Source of the DNA: an uncultured Eubacteriales bacterium
Lineage (GTDB): Bacteria > Bacillota > Clostridia > Lachnospirales > Lachnospiraceae
Length of the DNA: 45,323 bases
Reading direction: 5' to 3'
Assembly (NCBI GenBank): GCA_900316115.1
Contig: ONBN01000028.1
Location: forward strand, 1 to 45,323
Under the pieces are notes generated by a model. It searched no databases and was not told where the DNA came from. It saw only the letters and a program-made list of their open reading frames with translations. This document shows, piece after piece, positions 34,966 through 42,407 of this stretch. How positions within the stretch are numbered: the first letter of the stretch is position 1; every line of letters starts with the position of its first letter. The translations under genes were made by a program, and so were the position numbers.

Positions 34966-35661
34966 TTACAATTCCAGTTCCTGAAACAGCCCTGCCTGAT
35001 AGGCCTCTTTGGGGCTGTTTAATCCAAAAGACTTTTCCCCTTCCATCTGCTGAAGCACCCTTCCTGAAACCCGGATTTCCACACCGCCCATCTGCCTGAT
35101 TCTTTCAGCCATCAGATTATTGACTTCTTTCCTTACCTTTACCTGTGTAAACAAAGGAATGGTTGTTTCTCCTTTCTCTGGAAGCTGACGCTTAAGAACT
35201 TTTTTATAGTAAAAGCACTGCCTCACATCTTCCCCACTTTCCCCTTTAAACCGGATCCAATCCGACTTCTTGGCATCATCCGCATTGTAATCAATGTCAA
35301 ATACCCGGCTGACCAGCTTCATATCTTCTTCTGTCAACCGTTCACCTTTTTTTCTTTCACCAGAATCCCCTGCATATACAAATTCTACCTTCAGAGCTAC
35401 CAATTCATCCATATCAAGTGCCGATGTATTTGTAACCTGTGGATCCTTCAAAAGCCTTGTCCCCGGAAGTACCAGAAGTCCCTTATCCGGTTCCCATGAT
35501 GGTTCTGTAAGAACTGCCTGCATCCCTTGGGTGCCTGCAAAATCCAGATGATTAACAACCTTTCTTTCATCTGTGAGATAAGCACCTGTTCCCTGATAAA
35601 ATACCCCGGAAATACATGCAATTGCCAGAAGCAGTCCTAATCCTTTTATATTTTTTCTCAT
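34966..35661 (-). CDS. TasA-like SipW-dependent secreted subunit (B)
   Basis: This 231-residue protein has the signal LGLLLAIACISGVFYQGTGAYLTD, then VNHLDFAGTQGMQAVLTEPSWEP and LVLPGTRLLKDPQVTNTSALDMDELVALKV in parts. It has KGETTIPLFTQVKV and the C-terminal SFGLNSPKEAYQAGL. These match the other paralogues in the same order. The start overlaps the stop of gene A (ATGA). No wall anchor or catalytic motif. Likely a filament or matrix subunit. Confidence 0.86.
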   Translation of the reverse strand: MRKNIKGLGLLLAIACISGVFYQGTGAYLTDERKVVNHLDFAGTQGMQAVLTEPSWEPDKGLLVLPGTRLLKDPQVTNTSALDMDELVALKVEFVYAGDSGERKKGERLTEEDMKLVSRVFDIDYNADDAKKSDWIRFKGESGEDVRQCFYYKKVLKRQLPEKGETTIPLFTQVKVRKEVNNLMAERIRQMGGVEIRVSGRVLQQMEGEKSFGLNSPKEAYQAGLFQELEL

Positions 35662-36176
35662 GCTTTCCCTCCATCAAGCGCTGCAAATGCAGTCTCTGCA
35701 CTTGTAAATCCGTAAGCCTGTACAGATTCTGTATAAACAAGCAGATCAAAGGGACAGATTTCTTCTTTTATCAGATCCGGTTTCAACTGGATCTTTTCAA
35801 ATAAAGGTTCTGTCTTCTCTCCTGCTGCCAGTGCATCTTCATAATAGTAATAGCCATCCTCTTTCTGCCTCCACTTCCTGTGGATCTGCAAGGGTTCACA
35901 CTGTGCCTCACCACGGGAATCAGTAAAACACACCCTGATCCGTACATATACAGGCACTTTGCTGTCATTAACTACCCATGGCTTTTTGACGATCACTTCT
36001 CCAGGTTCTGGATCCTCTGGTGGATCAAATTCTTCCTCTATATGTACTTTATTCTCTGCTGCCCTTATTTCATTTTGCTTCACATCATCATCCGTCAGAT
36101 AGGCATAGGTAACTGCCCCGGTTCCCAGGGCTGTCATACAGCCCAGTACAAATAAGATCATGATTTTTCTTTTCAT
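35658..36176 (-). CDS. TasA-like SipW-dependent secreted subunit (A), first gene of the operon
   Basis: This 172-residue protein has the signal MILFVLGCMTALGTGAVTYAYLTDDD, the closest match here to the TasA cleavage box. It continues QNEIRAAENKVHIEEEF and a proline-rich DPPEDPEPGE. It then has AGEKTEPLFEKIQL and VQAYGFTSAETAFAAL, shared with paralogues B and C. The W-x-P block seen in B, C and E is missing, so it is the shortest and most diverged. It opens the operon behind a leader of about 510 bases. The upstream ribosome-binding site (GAGGAG) lies about 25 bases away, so initiation may be weak. Confidence 0.83.
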   Translation of the reverse strand: MKRKIMILFVLGCMTALGTGAVTYAYLTDDDVKQNEIRAAENKVHIEEEFDPPEDPEPGEVIVKKPWVVNDSKVPVYVRIRVCFTDSRGEAQCEPLQIHRKWRQKEDGYYYYEDALAAGEKTEPLFEKIQLKPDLIKEEICPFDLLVYTESVQAYGFTSAETAFAALDGGKA

Positions 36177-36686
36177 TTTTTGATTGATTTTATTTCGCTC
36201 CTCTCTTTCTTATATGGTGATGTCGCCCACAGACGACATGTCCGTTTAGTATGGGATTACTGAATCAGCACAAGGGAATCACCTCCTGAATTGAAAAAGA
36301 TGTGTACATGCTACGGCATGTTAAGAAATGAATAACCAAAATAAACAGATTCCAGATCTGTATCATAAGAATAAAGGCGTAAACAATAAAAACATGGATA
36401 TGCGCCGGATAATGGCAAATAACATATAATCGAAGATACTACTATGATATAAAGATAATCAGATAAAACTGAAAAAATAGAACACATAAAATATAATATT
36501 GGAAATTATAATACTGTGATATGTAATACCATGAAATGCAATGCTGTGAAATGTAATATTATGAAATGCAATACCTAGATATTTATAAGATGGCTATATC
36601 TTACCAAATAGAGAAAAAAAGTCAATGAAAGAACTCTAAAGATCTATTAAAAAATCCTAAAATTTCCTGATACCTTAAAAATACTG
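36177..36686 (-). other. Gene-free leader between sigH and the SipW/TasA operon
   Basis: No ORF fits these 510 AT-rich bases. On the minus strand, TTGACT with a TAAGAT-like box 16 bases on (about 36628 to 36607) is a weak promoter candidate that would give a 5' leader of over 400 bases. Inverted repeats lie at 36345-36361 (ACAGAT/ATCTGT), 36306-36321 (ACATGC/GCATGT with a 4-base loop) and 36220-36239 (ATGTCG/CGACAT). An AGGAGGTGA at about 36279-36287 has no ORF behind it. I could not match a known c-di-GMP or other riboswitch. Confidence 0.5.
36501..36576. repeat. 15-base tandem repeat array
   Basis: Four clean units at 36517-36576 (TGATATGTAATACCA, TGAAATGCAATGCTG, TGAAATGTAATATTA, TGAAATGCAATACCT) follow a more diverged fifth unit at 36501-36516, and perhaps a sixth before it. 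The array has no spacers and sits in the leader upstream of the TasA-like operon. Confidence 0.85.
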
Positions 36687-37283
36687 CTACAGCACATATT
36701 TTTCTTCCAGATAATGGCGGATCTTGGTGCGGATCCTTCGCAGTGCATTGTCTATAGACTTTGGATTCTTATCCATTAATCTTCCGATATCTGCGTAGCT
36801 TTTTCCTTCCAGATAATAATTCAGCACTGTATTTTCCATAGGACTTAAGGCAGATTTGATCTCTTCCTCCAGGGCACGGGTATTTTCCCTGTCAATGATG
36901 ATCTCTTCCGGTGTTTCAACCCATGCTTTCGCCAGGGGGCTTTCTTCATCCTCCTGGCTTAGCGAAATATAGGTATTTAATGGCATATGCTTCTGTCTGT
37001 TGGAGCTTTGGACAGCACTGTAAATCTGACGGTCTATGCACATCTGGGCAAAGGTAAGAAAAGAGGCTTCTTTTCCTGGTTGATAATCCCTGACAGCTTT
37101 AAAAAGCCCGATCATCCCCTCCTGGATCAGGTCATCTGTATCGCCTCCAATAAGGAACATGGCTCTGACTTTCCGCCGTACAAGGTCTTTATATTTTTCG
37201 ATCAGATAATCCGCAATCCCCTTTTCTCCGGCACGCAGCCTTTGAATCAGCTCTTCATCACTATATTTACTGTACTGTTCCAT
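36687..37283 (-). CDS. sigH: RNA polymerase sporulation/stationary-phase sigma factor SigH
   Basis: This is a 198-residue sigma-70-family factor. Region 2 shows DLIQEGMIGLFKAVRDYQPGKEASFLTFA, with the core-binding and -10-reading segments. Region 4 has LSPMENTVLNYYLEGKSYADIGRLMDKNPKSIDNALRRIR as a helix-turn-helix. SigH drives early sporulation and stationary-phase genes. It lies in the conserved cysS-mrnC-rlmB-sigH order known from Bacillus, here without yacP. AGGAGG lies 4 bases before the ATG. Confidence 0.94.
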   Translation of the reverse strand: MEQYSKYSDEELIQRLRAGEKGIADYLIEKYKDLVRRKVRAMFLIGGDTDDLIQEGMIGLFKAVRDYQPGKEASFLTFAQMCIDRQIYSAVQSSNRQKHMPLNTYISLSQEDEESPLAKAWVETPEEIIIDRENTRALEEEIKSALSPMENTVLNYYLEGKSYADIGRLMDKNPKSIDNALRRIRTKIRHYLEEKYVL

Positions 37284-37309
37284 AATTCCTCCTGCCTTTT
37301 ACAGGCGTT

Positions 37310-38041
37310 TCAGGAAAGGCGCTGACGAACGATCTCGTATGCAAGCACACCTGCAGCAACTGAAGCATTCAAGGAATCAATATCCCCTTTCATGGGAATC
37401 GCTGCTGTAAAATCGCATTTTTCTCTGATCAGACGGCTGACTCCTTCTCCTTCATTACCGATCACCATACCGATAGGGCCTTTGAGATTCAGGTCATACA
37501 TCCTCTCACCATCCATATCTGCACATACAAACCAGATACCGGCTTCCTTCAGTTCATCGATTGTCTTTCCAAGATTTGTTACCTTTGCTACTGGTGTATA
37601 ATTCAACGCACCTGCAGATGTTTTGGCAACGGTAGCTGTAAGTCCCACTGCCCTTCTTTTGGGAATGATCACCCCATGTGCACCTGCCAGGTTGGCAGTA
37701 CGGATGATCGCACCCAGGTTATGTGGGTCTTCAATATTGTCAAGCAGGAAAATAAAAGGCGGCTCTCCCTTTTCTCTTGCTTTTTCCAGAATATCCTCTA
37801 CTGTAGAATACTCATAAGCTGCAATCTGTGCGATCACACCCTGATGTGATCCTGTCTGGCTTAACTGATCCAACCGTTCCTTTGGCACATAATTAATAAT
37901 GGTGTCTTTTTTTCTGGCCTCGCGGGCAATACTTCTTACTGGTCCATCCTGACATCCGTCCAGAATAAAAAGCTTGTCGATCACCTGTCCGGAACGAAAT
38001 GCTTCCAGTACTGCATTACGTCCCTCTATCTGTTCGCTCAT
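37310..38041 (-). CDS. rlmB: 23S rRNA 2'-O-methyltransferase, SpoU/TrmH family (RlmB-type)
   Basis: This 243-residue SPOUT enzyme begins EQIEGRNAVLEAFRSG, the substrate-binding N-domain. It has the family motifs LDNIEDPHNLGAIIRTANLAGAHGVI, IGMVIGNEGEGVSRL and LNASVAAGVLAYE, which build the knotted S-adenosylmethionine site. RlmB methylates a 23S rRNA guanosine in E. coli; the exact base here is inferred. It follows mrnC by 17 bases. Confidence 0.93.
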   Translation of the reverse strand: MSEQIEGRNAVLEAFRSGQVIDKLFILDGCQDGPVRSIAREARKKDTIINYVPKERLDQLSQTGSHQGVIAQIAAYEYSTVEDILEKAREKGEPPFIFLLDNIEDPHNLGAIIRTANLAGAHGVIIPKRRAVGLTATVAKTSAGALNYTPVAKVTNLGKTIDELKEAGIWFVCADMDGERMYDLNLKGPIGMVIGNEGEGVSRLIREKCDFTAAIPMKGDIDSLNASVAAGVLAYEIVRQRLS

Positions 38042-38058
38042 ATTATTCCTCTTTCATG

Positions 38059-38481
38059 TTAATATTCCTGGGGTAATCCCAGCTTTACCAGTTCAATGAT
38101 CCTTGAAAAATCCTCTTTTAAGTAAAGATACCCTACCAATGCTTCAAACCCGGTGGCTCTTCTGTAATCAGACATAGTAGCATGCTTGGCCATAGTCCCT
38201 GAATGGGCATTCCTGCCTCTTTTATAAACTCCATGCTCTTCCTCTGTAAGTACAGGCTCGATCTTCTCCATCATTGCAGACTGGGCAGCAGCCTTGACAA
38301 GGCTGCTGGCTTTTTTGTGAAGCTGATTCACAGGACAGTTCCCCCGCTTAACCAGGATGGTACGTATGATCAGTTCATAAACCCCATCTCCGATATATGC
38401 CAGTGTTAAAGGAGAATAAGTGCGAAGATCCTTGTCCTCCAACATGAACTGCTGCTTAAGATATTCTAAATTCTTTTCCAT
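38059..38481 (-). CDS. mrnC: Mini-ribonuclease III
   Basis: This 140-residue protein has a RNase III catalytic domain without the dsRNA-binding domain. SPLTLAYIGDGVYELIIR and the later GFEALVGYLYL carry the acidic metal residues. Mini-III matures 23S rRNA ends in Bacillus. The start overlaps the cysS stop by 16 bases, as often seen in this gene order. Confidence 0.93.
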   Translation of the reverse strand: MEKNLEYLKQQFMLEDKDLRTYSPLTLAYIGDGVYELIIRTILVKRGNCPVNQLHKKASSLVKAAAQSAMMEKIEPVLTEEEHGVYKRGRNAHSGTMAKHATMSDYRRATGFEALVGYLYLKEDFSRIIELVKLGLPQEY

Positions 38482-39875
38482 TTTACACCTTCGCGTGTAT
38501 CTTTAAGCTGGATACCTTTTGCAAGAAGTTCATCCCTGATCTCATCTGCTCTTGCAAAATTCTTGGATTTTCTTGCTTCCTGACGCTCCTGGATCAGATC
38601 CTCGATCTCTTTATCAAGAATCTCTTCTTTTTTCTCCACATTCAGCCCCAGAACATCGCACAGCTTCTTCATTGTGCTGTACAGCTGTCCTGCAAACTCT
38701 GCAGAGCTTTCTTCTGTTACATTTGTATTTGCAAATTTAACCAGTTCAAAAACTGCTGCCAGTGCGTCTGCTGTATTAAAGTCATCATCCATGGCTTCTT
38801 CAAATTTTCTAACAAAGCCCTCTGATTCTTTGATAAGATCTTTTTCTGCCTGGGAAGCTTCTTTGACTGCTGCATGTTCCTTGTGGTCAGCAAGCTTTCC
38901 GGCTGATTCAACAATACGCTCCAGTGCATTTTTTGATGCCTCCATCAGATCTGCACTGAAATTCAGCGGACTTCTGTAATGTGCATTCAGCATAAAGAAC
39001 CGCAGAACCTGAAGATCATACTGCTGGCTGATCTCACGTACTGTGCGGAAGTTGCCCAGTGATTTGGACATTTTGCGGTTATCAATATTAAGGAATGCAT
39101 TGTGCATCCAGTAGCGTGCAAAAATCTTACCATTGCAGCACTCACTCTGTGCAATCTCATTCTCATGATGCGGGAAAATAAGATCTTCCCCGCCTGCATG
39201 AATATCAATCTCTTCTCCAAGATATTTCTTGGACATTACAGAGCACTCAATATGCCAGCCTGGGCGGCCTTTGCACCAGGGAGACTCCCAGTAAGGCTCT
39301 CCTTCTTTCTTCGGCTTCCACAATACAAAATCCAGCGGATCTTCTTTCTGGTCTTCACCGGATACCTGCAGTGCCCGGAAGCCGGACTGAAGATCATCCA
39401 AATTCTTATGAGACAGCTTTCCATATTCTTTGAATTTCTTTACTCTGAAGTAAACAGTACCATCATCTGCTGCATATGCATAACCTTTATCTATTAAGGT
39501 CTGGATCATGCTGATCATCCCATCGATCTCCTGGGTAGCCTGCGGATGAACGGTCGCAGGCTTTACATTCATTCCTGCCATATCCTTCTTGCATTCTGCA
39601 ATATAACGCTCGGAAACCTCCTGTGCACTTACACCCTCTTCCAGCGCTTTTTTGATGATCTTGTCATCCACATCTGTAAAGTTGGATACATATTCTACCT
39701 GATATCCTCTGTATTCAAAATATCTGCGGACAGTATCAAAAATGATCATAGGTCTGGCATTTCCGATATGGATCAGATTATATACGGTAGGACCGCAGAC
39801 ATACATTTTTACTTTTCCCTCTTCCAGAGGAACAAATTCCTCTTTTCTACGGGTCAGTGTATTATAAAGCTTCAT
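38466..39875 (-). CDS. cysS: Cysteinyl-tRNA synthetase
   Basis: This 469-residue class I synthetase has the zinc and HIGH region [41 protein letters not shown] with zinc ligands, and KMSKSLGN. Residues and length are normal. The start overlaps the ispF stop (ATGA), and the end overlaps mrnC. Confidence 0.97.
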   Translation of the reverse strand: MKLYNTLTRRKEEFVPLEEGKVKMYVCGPTVYNLIHIGNARPMIIFDTVRRYFEYRGYQVEYVSNFTDVDDKIIKKALEEGVSAQEVSERYIAECKKDMAGMNVKPATVHPQATQEIDGMISMIQTLIDKGYAYAADDGTVYFRVKKFKEYGKLSHKNLDDLQSGFRALQVSGEDQKEDPLDFVLWKPKKEGEPYWESPWCKGRPGWHIECSVMSKKYLGEEIDIHAGGEDLIFPHHENEIAQSECCNGKIFARYWMHNAFLNIDNRKMSKSLGNFRTVREISQQYDLQVLRFFMLNAHYRSPLNFSADLMEASKNALERIVESAGKLADHKEHAAVKEASQAEKDLIKESEGFVRKFEEAMDDDFNTADALAAVFELVKFANTNVTEESSAEFAGQLYSTMKKLCDVLGLNVEKKEEILDKEIEDLIQERQEARKSKNFARADEIRDELLAKGIQLKDTREGVKWKRI

Positions 39876-40363
39876 GATTCTCTTTCCTCCATTTTATTAT
39901 TCAGAAGGCATACTGCCTGGGCAGCAATCCCTTCTCCTCTCCCAGTAAATCCAAGGCCTTCTTCTGTAGTTGCCTTAATATTTACACAGGAAACAGGTAT
40001 TTCCAATGTTTCTGCCACATTCCTGATCATTTCCGGAATATGTGGTGCCATTTTAGGCTTCTGGGCAATAATGGTTGCATCAATATTCCCCACCTCATAT
40101 CCATTAGAAGCTATCAGCTTCTTCACATGGGAAAGCAGCACAAGACTGGAAATACCGGAATAGGCCGGATCTGTATCCGGAAAGTGCTTTCCTATATCCC
40201 CAAGTGCAGCCGCACCAAGCAGTGCATCCATAATGGCATGAAGCAGCACATCCGCATCTGAATGTCCAAGCAGTCCCAGTTCCCAGGGAATCTTCACGCC
40301 TCCAAGGATCAGATCCCGGTCAGCTGTCAGCCTGTGAACATCATATCCCATTCCGATTCTCAT
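39872..40363 (-). CDS. ispF: 2-C-methyl-D-erythritol 2,4-cyclodiphosphate synthase
   Basis: This 163-residue enzyme of the MEP isoprenoid pathway forms MEcPP and releases CMP. It starts [12 protein letters not shown] with the zinc Asp-x-His and has [22 protein letters not shown] with the zinc histidine. [11 protein letters not shown] and [18 protein letters not shown] follow. No ispD is adjacent. It heads the cysS-mrnC-rlmB-sigH run. Confidence 0.97.
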   Translation of the reverse strand: MRIGMGYDVHRLTADRDLILGGVKIPWELGLLGHSDADVLLHAIMDALLGAAALGDIGKHFPDTDPAYSGISSLVLLSHVKKLIASNGYEVGNIDATIIAQKPKMAPHIPEMIRNVAETLEIPVSCVNIKATTEEGLGFTGRGEGIAAQAVCLLNNKMEERES

Positions 40364-40396
40364 TATCTGTATTCCTCTTTCTTTATTTATAAGCTG

Positions 40397-40443
40397 AAAA
40401 GCCGGGAATATCCTATCAGCTAATCGGATGTATCCCGGCTTTT
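40397..40443 (-). terminator. Terminator of ridA
   Basis: AAAAGCCGGGA pairs with TCCCGGCTTTT, with an inner ATCC/GGAT stem. It lies 22 bases after the ridA stop and could work in both directions. Confidence 0.85.
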
Positions 40444-40464
40444 ATAGTCTCTTTATGTGCCTGA

Positions 40465-40842
40465 TTATTTCTCGATGGCTGCGATCACTTCTACTTCGCA
40501 GAGAACATTCTTTGGAAGTGTTTTTACTGCAACGCAGGAACGGGCTGGCTTGTTCACGAAATATTTTGCATATACTTCATTAAACTTTGCAAAATCGCCC
40601 ATATCAGCCAGAAAACAGGTGGTCTTAACTGCATTCTCAAAGGATGTTCCTGCTTCTTTAAGAACAGCGTCCAGATTCTTCATTACCTGCTCTGCCTGAG
40701 ACTCGATGGTGTCTCCTACAATCTCTCCTGCAGCAGGATCAACCGGGATCTGTCCGGATGTAAACAGTACATCATTCAGTACAATTGCCTGTGAATATGG
40801 TCCGATTGCTGCCGGTGCCTTATCTGTATAAACTACTTTCAT
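40465..40842 (-). CDS. ridA: RidA-family enamine/imine deaminase
   Basis: This 125-residue protein has APAAIGPYSQAIVLNDVLFTSGQIP at the start, a KTTCFLADM segment and PARSCVAVKTLPKNVLCEVEVIA with the catalytic arginine and glutamate. RidA trimers hydrolyse reactive 2-aminoacrylate from PLP enzymes. It has its own promoter and terminator. GGAG lies 8 bases before the ATG. Confidence 0.95.
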   Translation of the reverse strand: MKVVYTDKAPAAIGPYSQAIVLNDVLFTSGQIPVDPAAGEIVGDTIESQAEQVMKNLDAVLKEAGTSFENAVKTTCFLADMGDFAKFNEVYAKYFVNKPARSCVAVKTLPKNVLCEVEVIAAIEK

Positions 40843-40877
40843 TTGTCATTCTCCTTTCAGATGATCTTTCTTTGTCC

Positions 40878-40906
40878 ATCATATATCATATAATAAATCT
40901 GGTCAA
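40878..40906 (-). promoter_or_regulatory. Promoter of ridA
   Basis: TTGACC (40906-40901) and TATGAT (40883-40878) on the minus strand are 17 bases apart, about 35 bases before the ATG. Confidence 0.65.
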
Positions 40907-40922
40907 GTAATTTTCCCACGGG

Positions 40923-42374
40923 TCAGGAATCTGCTTCTGGTACATTTTCCAAATACTCATAAACCATAACTGAAATCTTCCGTATATCATCTATGGCGTT
41001 CTCTTCCTTAGGACAGCCCTCTGACATCACACATAAAATATAATCTGTATGCTCTCCATAAATAATGGCTATATCATGCTGAGAAGTGTCCGTCTCGCCA
41101 GTCTTATTTGCAATCTTTAAAGAAGCGTCCAGCAGCTGTGGAATCTTTGTATGGTTCTTCTGTCCAAGCAAAAGTTCAAGCATTGCTTGTGAATCCTTAC
41201 GGCTTCCACACTCTTCTCTGTAGATCTTCTCCAGCAAAAGACCGCAGTCCTTCACGGACGTAGTATTATTCTCCCCGATCCCAACCGGCGTTGTGGATGA
41301 AGGTGACAATGTATGAAGCACCTGTGTATCCTGATATCCTTCTGCCTCCAGATATTTGTTGATCTTCCTGGCTCCTGCAGCAAAATCATATTTCTTTGTC
41401 TGAAGACGTACCAGTTCATTAAAGGATTCATTATCACTGACTGTGATCATATTCGTGAGAAGGGTTCCGATCTTCTTTGATACTTCTTCACTGTCAGAAT
41501 CTTTTTTAAGAAGTGTGCCCTCACTCTGATCCACTGTATCTATATTATCATATGTCTCAGCCATCACAAAAGCTTTGATCAGACTGGCAGATGCCATCTG
41601 TCGGTTATTGATCACCAGCTGGTCATCTGTTCCAAGATCTTTTACGTAAATACTCCATTCTCCCTCAAAATCTGCCACCATTTCTTTCAGGGAAAGCTTT
41701 AACCTTTGCATGCCGTCCTCATCCATATTCTGGATCTTACCGTCTGCATCATAAACATAACCCTGGGGAGTAGTCCCTGCTTCTGAAGCCAGTGCTCCAT
41801 CCTCTCCAAAATAGTAGTAGCCGTCAAAGCTTCTGCCATTGGAATCCATGGAAATATAAAAGATCCCTGGTTCTGTATTCATCTTCCCATTTTCATCAAA
41901 ATAATAATAGGAATCATAGGTCTTTCCATTCAGTGTCAGCTGCTGGATATATCTTATCTGAGGAGCTGCTGAAAGCCTGCCCAGATTATTGATCATATAG
42001 CAGCCATCTGCTGTGTATCCATCGTCCTCTGATGAAACAGAAAGATTTTTCAGGTAAGCCATATACGGCCCATGTGCCTGGAATTTCCCACTTTCATCAT
42101 GATAATAATATCCTTCAAAAACAGTCCCATCGATTGTAAAGTCTTTAAAATAATGGACTGCCGGCCGGTTATCTCTGGATCCATCCTCCTTCAGACAGTA
42201 AAACCCGTCACTTTTCAGAAGATACATCCCACTTCCATCCTGGATAGGCCGTACCTGTGCTTCCTCAGTAACAGACAAAAGGCTGCCGGCAGTAGCAGCC
42301 TGGGACTTTTCTGCAAAAAGGACAATCCCCAGCACTGCCACCACCATAGCTATAACTTTTGTGTATTTTCTCAT
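40923..42374 (-). CDS. Secreted class-A-beta-lactamase-fold serine hydrolase with wall-binding-like repeats
   Basis: This 483-residue protein has a signal peptide (VIAMVVAVLGIVLFAEKSQA). At about 50-220 it has four or so repeats of the YYYFDENGKM / YYYHDESGKF / YYYFGEDGAL type that resemble glucan- or choline-binding repeats. The C-terminal domain carries all three class A motifs: SASLIKAF (Ser-x-x-Lys, near 262), VSDNESF (near 310) and NKTGET (near 422). A glutamate in GIGENN may stand for the omega-loop base. It could be a peptidoglycan-active hydrolase or penicillin-binding enzyme rather than a true beta-lactamase. The ATG at 42374 has AAGGAG. It lies 33 bases behind glmS. Confidence 0.85.
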   Translation of the reverse strand: MRKYTKVIAMVVAVLGIVLFAEKSQAATAGSLLSVTEEAQVRPIQDGSGMYLLKSDGFYCLKEDGSRDNRPAVHYFKDFTIDGTVFEGYYYHDESGKFQAHGPYMAYLKNLSVSSEDDGYTADGCYMINNLGRLSAAPQIRYIQQLTLNGKTYDSYYYFDENGKMNTEPGIFYISMDSNGRSFDGYYYFGEDGALASEAGTTPQGYVYDADGKIQNMDEDGMQRLKLSLKEMVADFEGEWSIYVKDLGTDDQLVINNRQMASASLIKAFVMAETYDNIDTVDQSEGTLLKKDSDSEEVSKKIGTLLTNMITVSDNESFNELVRLQTKKYDFAAGARKINKYLEAEGYQDTQVLHTLSPSSTTPVGIGENNTTSVKDCGLLLEKIYREECGSRKDSQAMLELLLGQKNHTKIPQLLDASLKIANKTGETDTSQHDIAIIYGEHTDYILCVMSEGCPKEENAIDDIRKISVMVYEYLENVPEADS

Positions 42375-42407
42375 ATACTTCTCCTTATGACACATAAGAA
42401 AGTATAC

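Noticed and set aside
28668-36176. Mobile element or phage origin of the SipW/TasA block
   Set aside because: No integrase, transposase, att-like repeats or tRNA-disrupting junction seen; the nearby tRNA-Thr is intact and faces its own terminator.
36220-36361. c-di-GMP riboswitch in the TasA-like leader
   Set aside because: Conserved GEMM elements are not recognisable; only short unrelated inverted repeats were found.
36501-36576. CRISPR-like array
   Set aside because: The 15-base units are directly contiguous and degenerate, with no spacers and no cas genes nearby.
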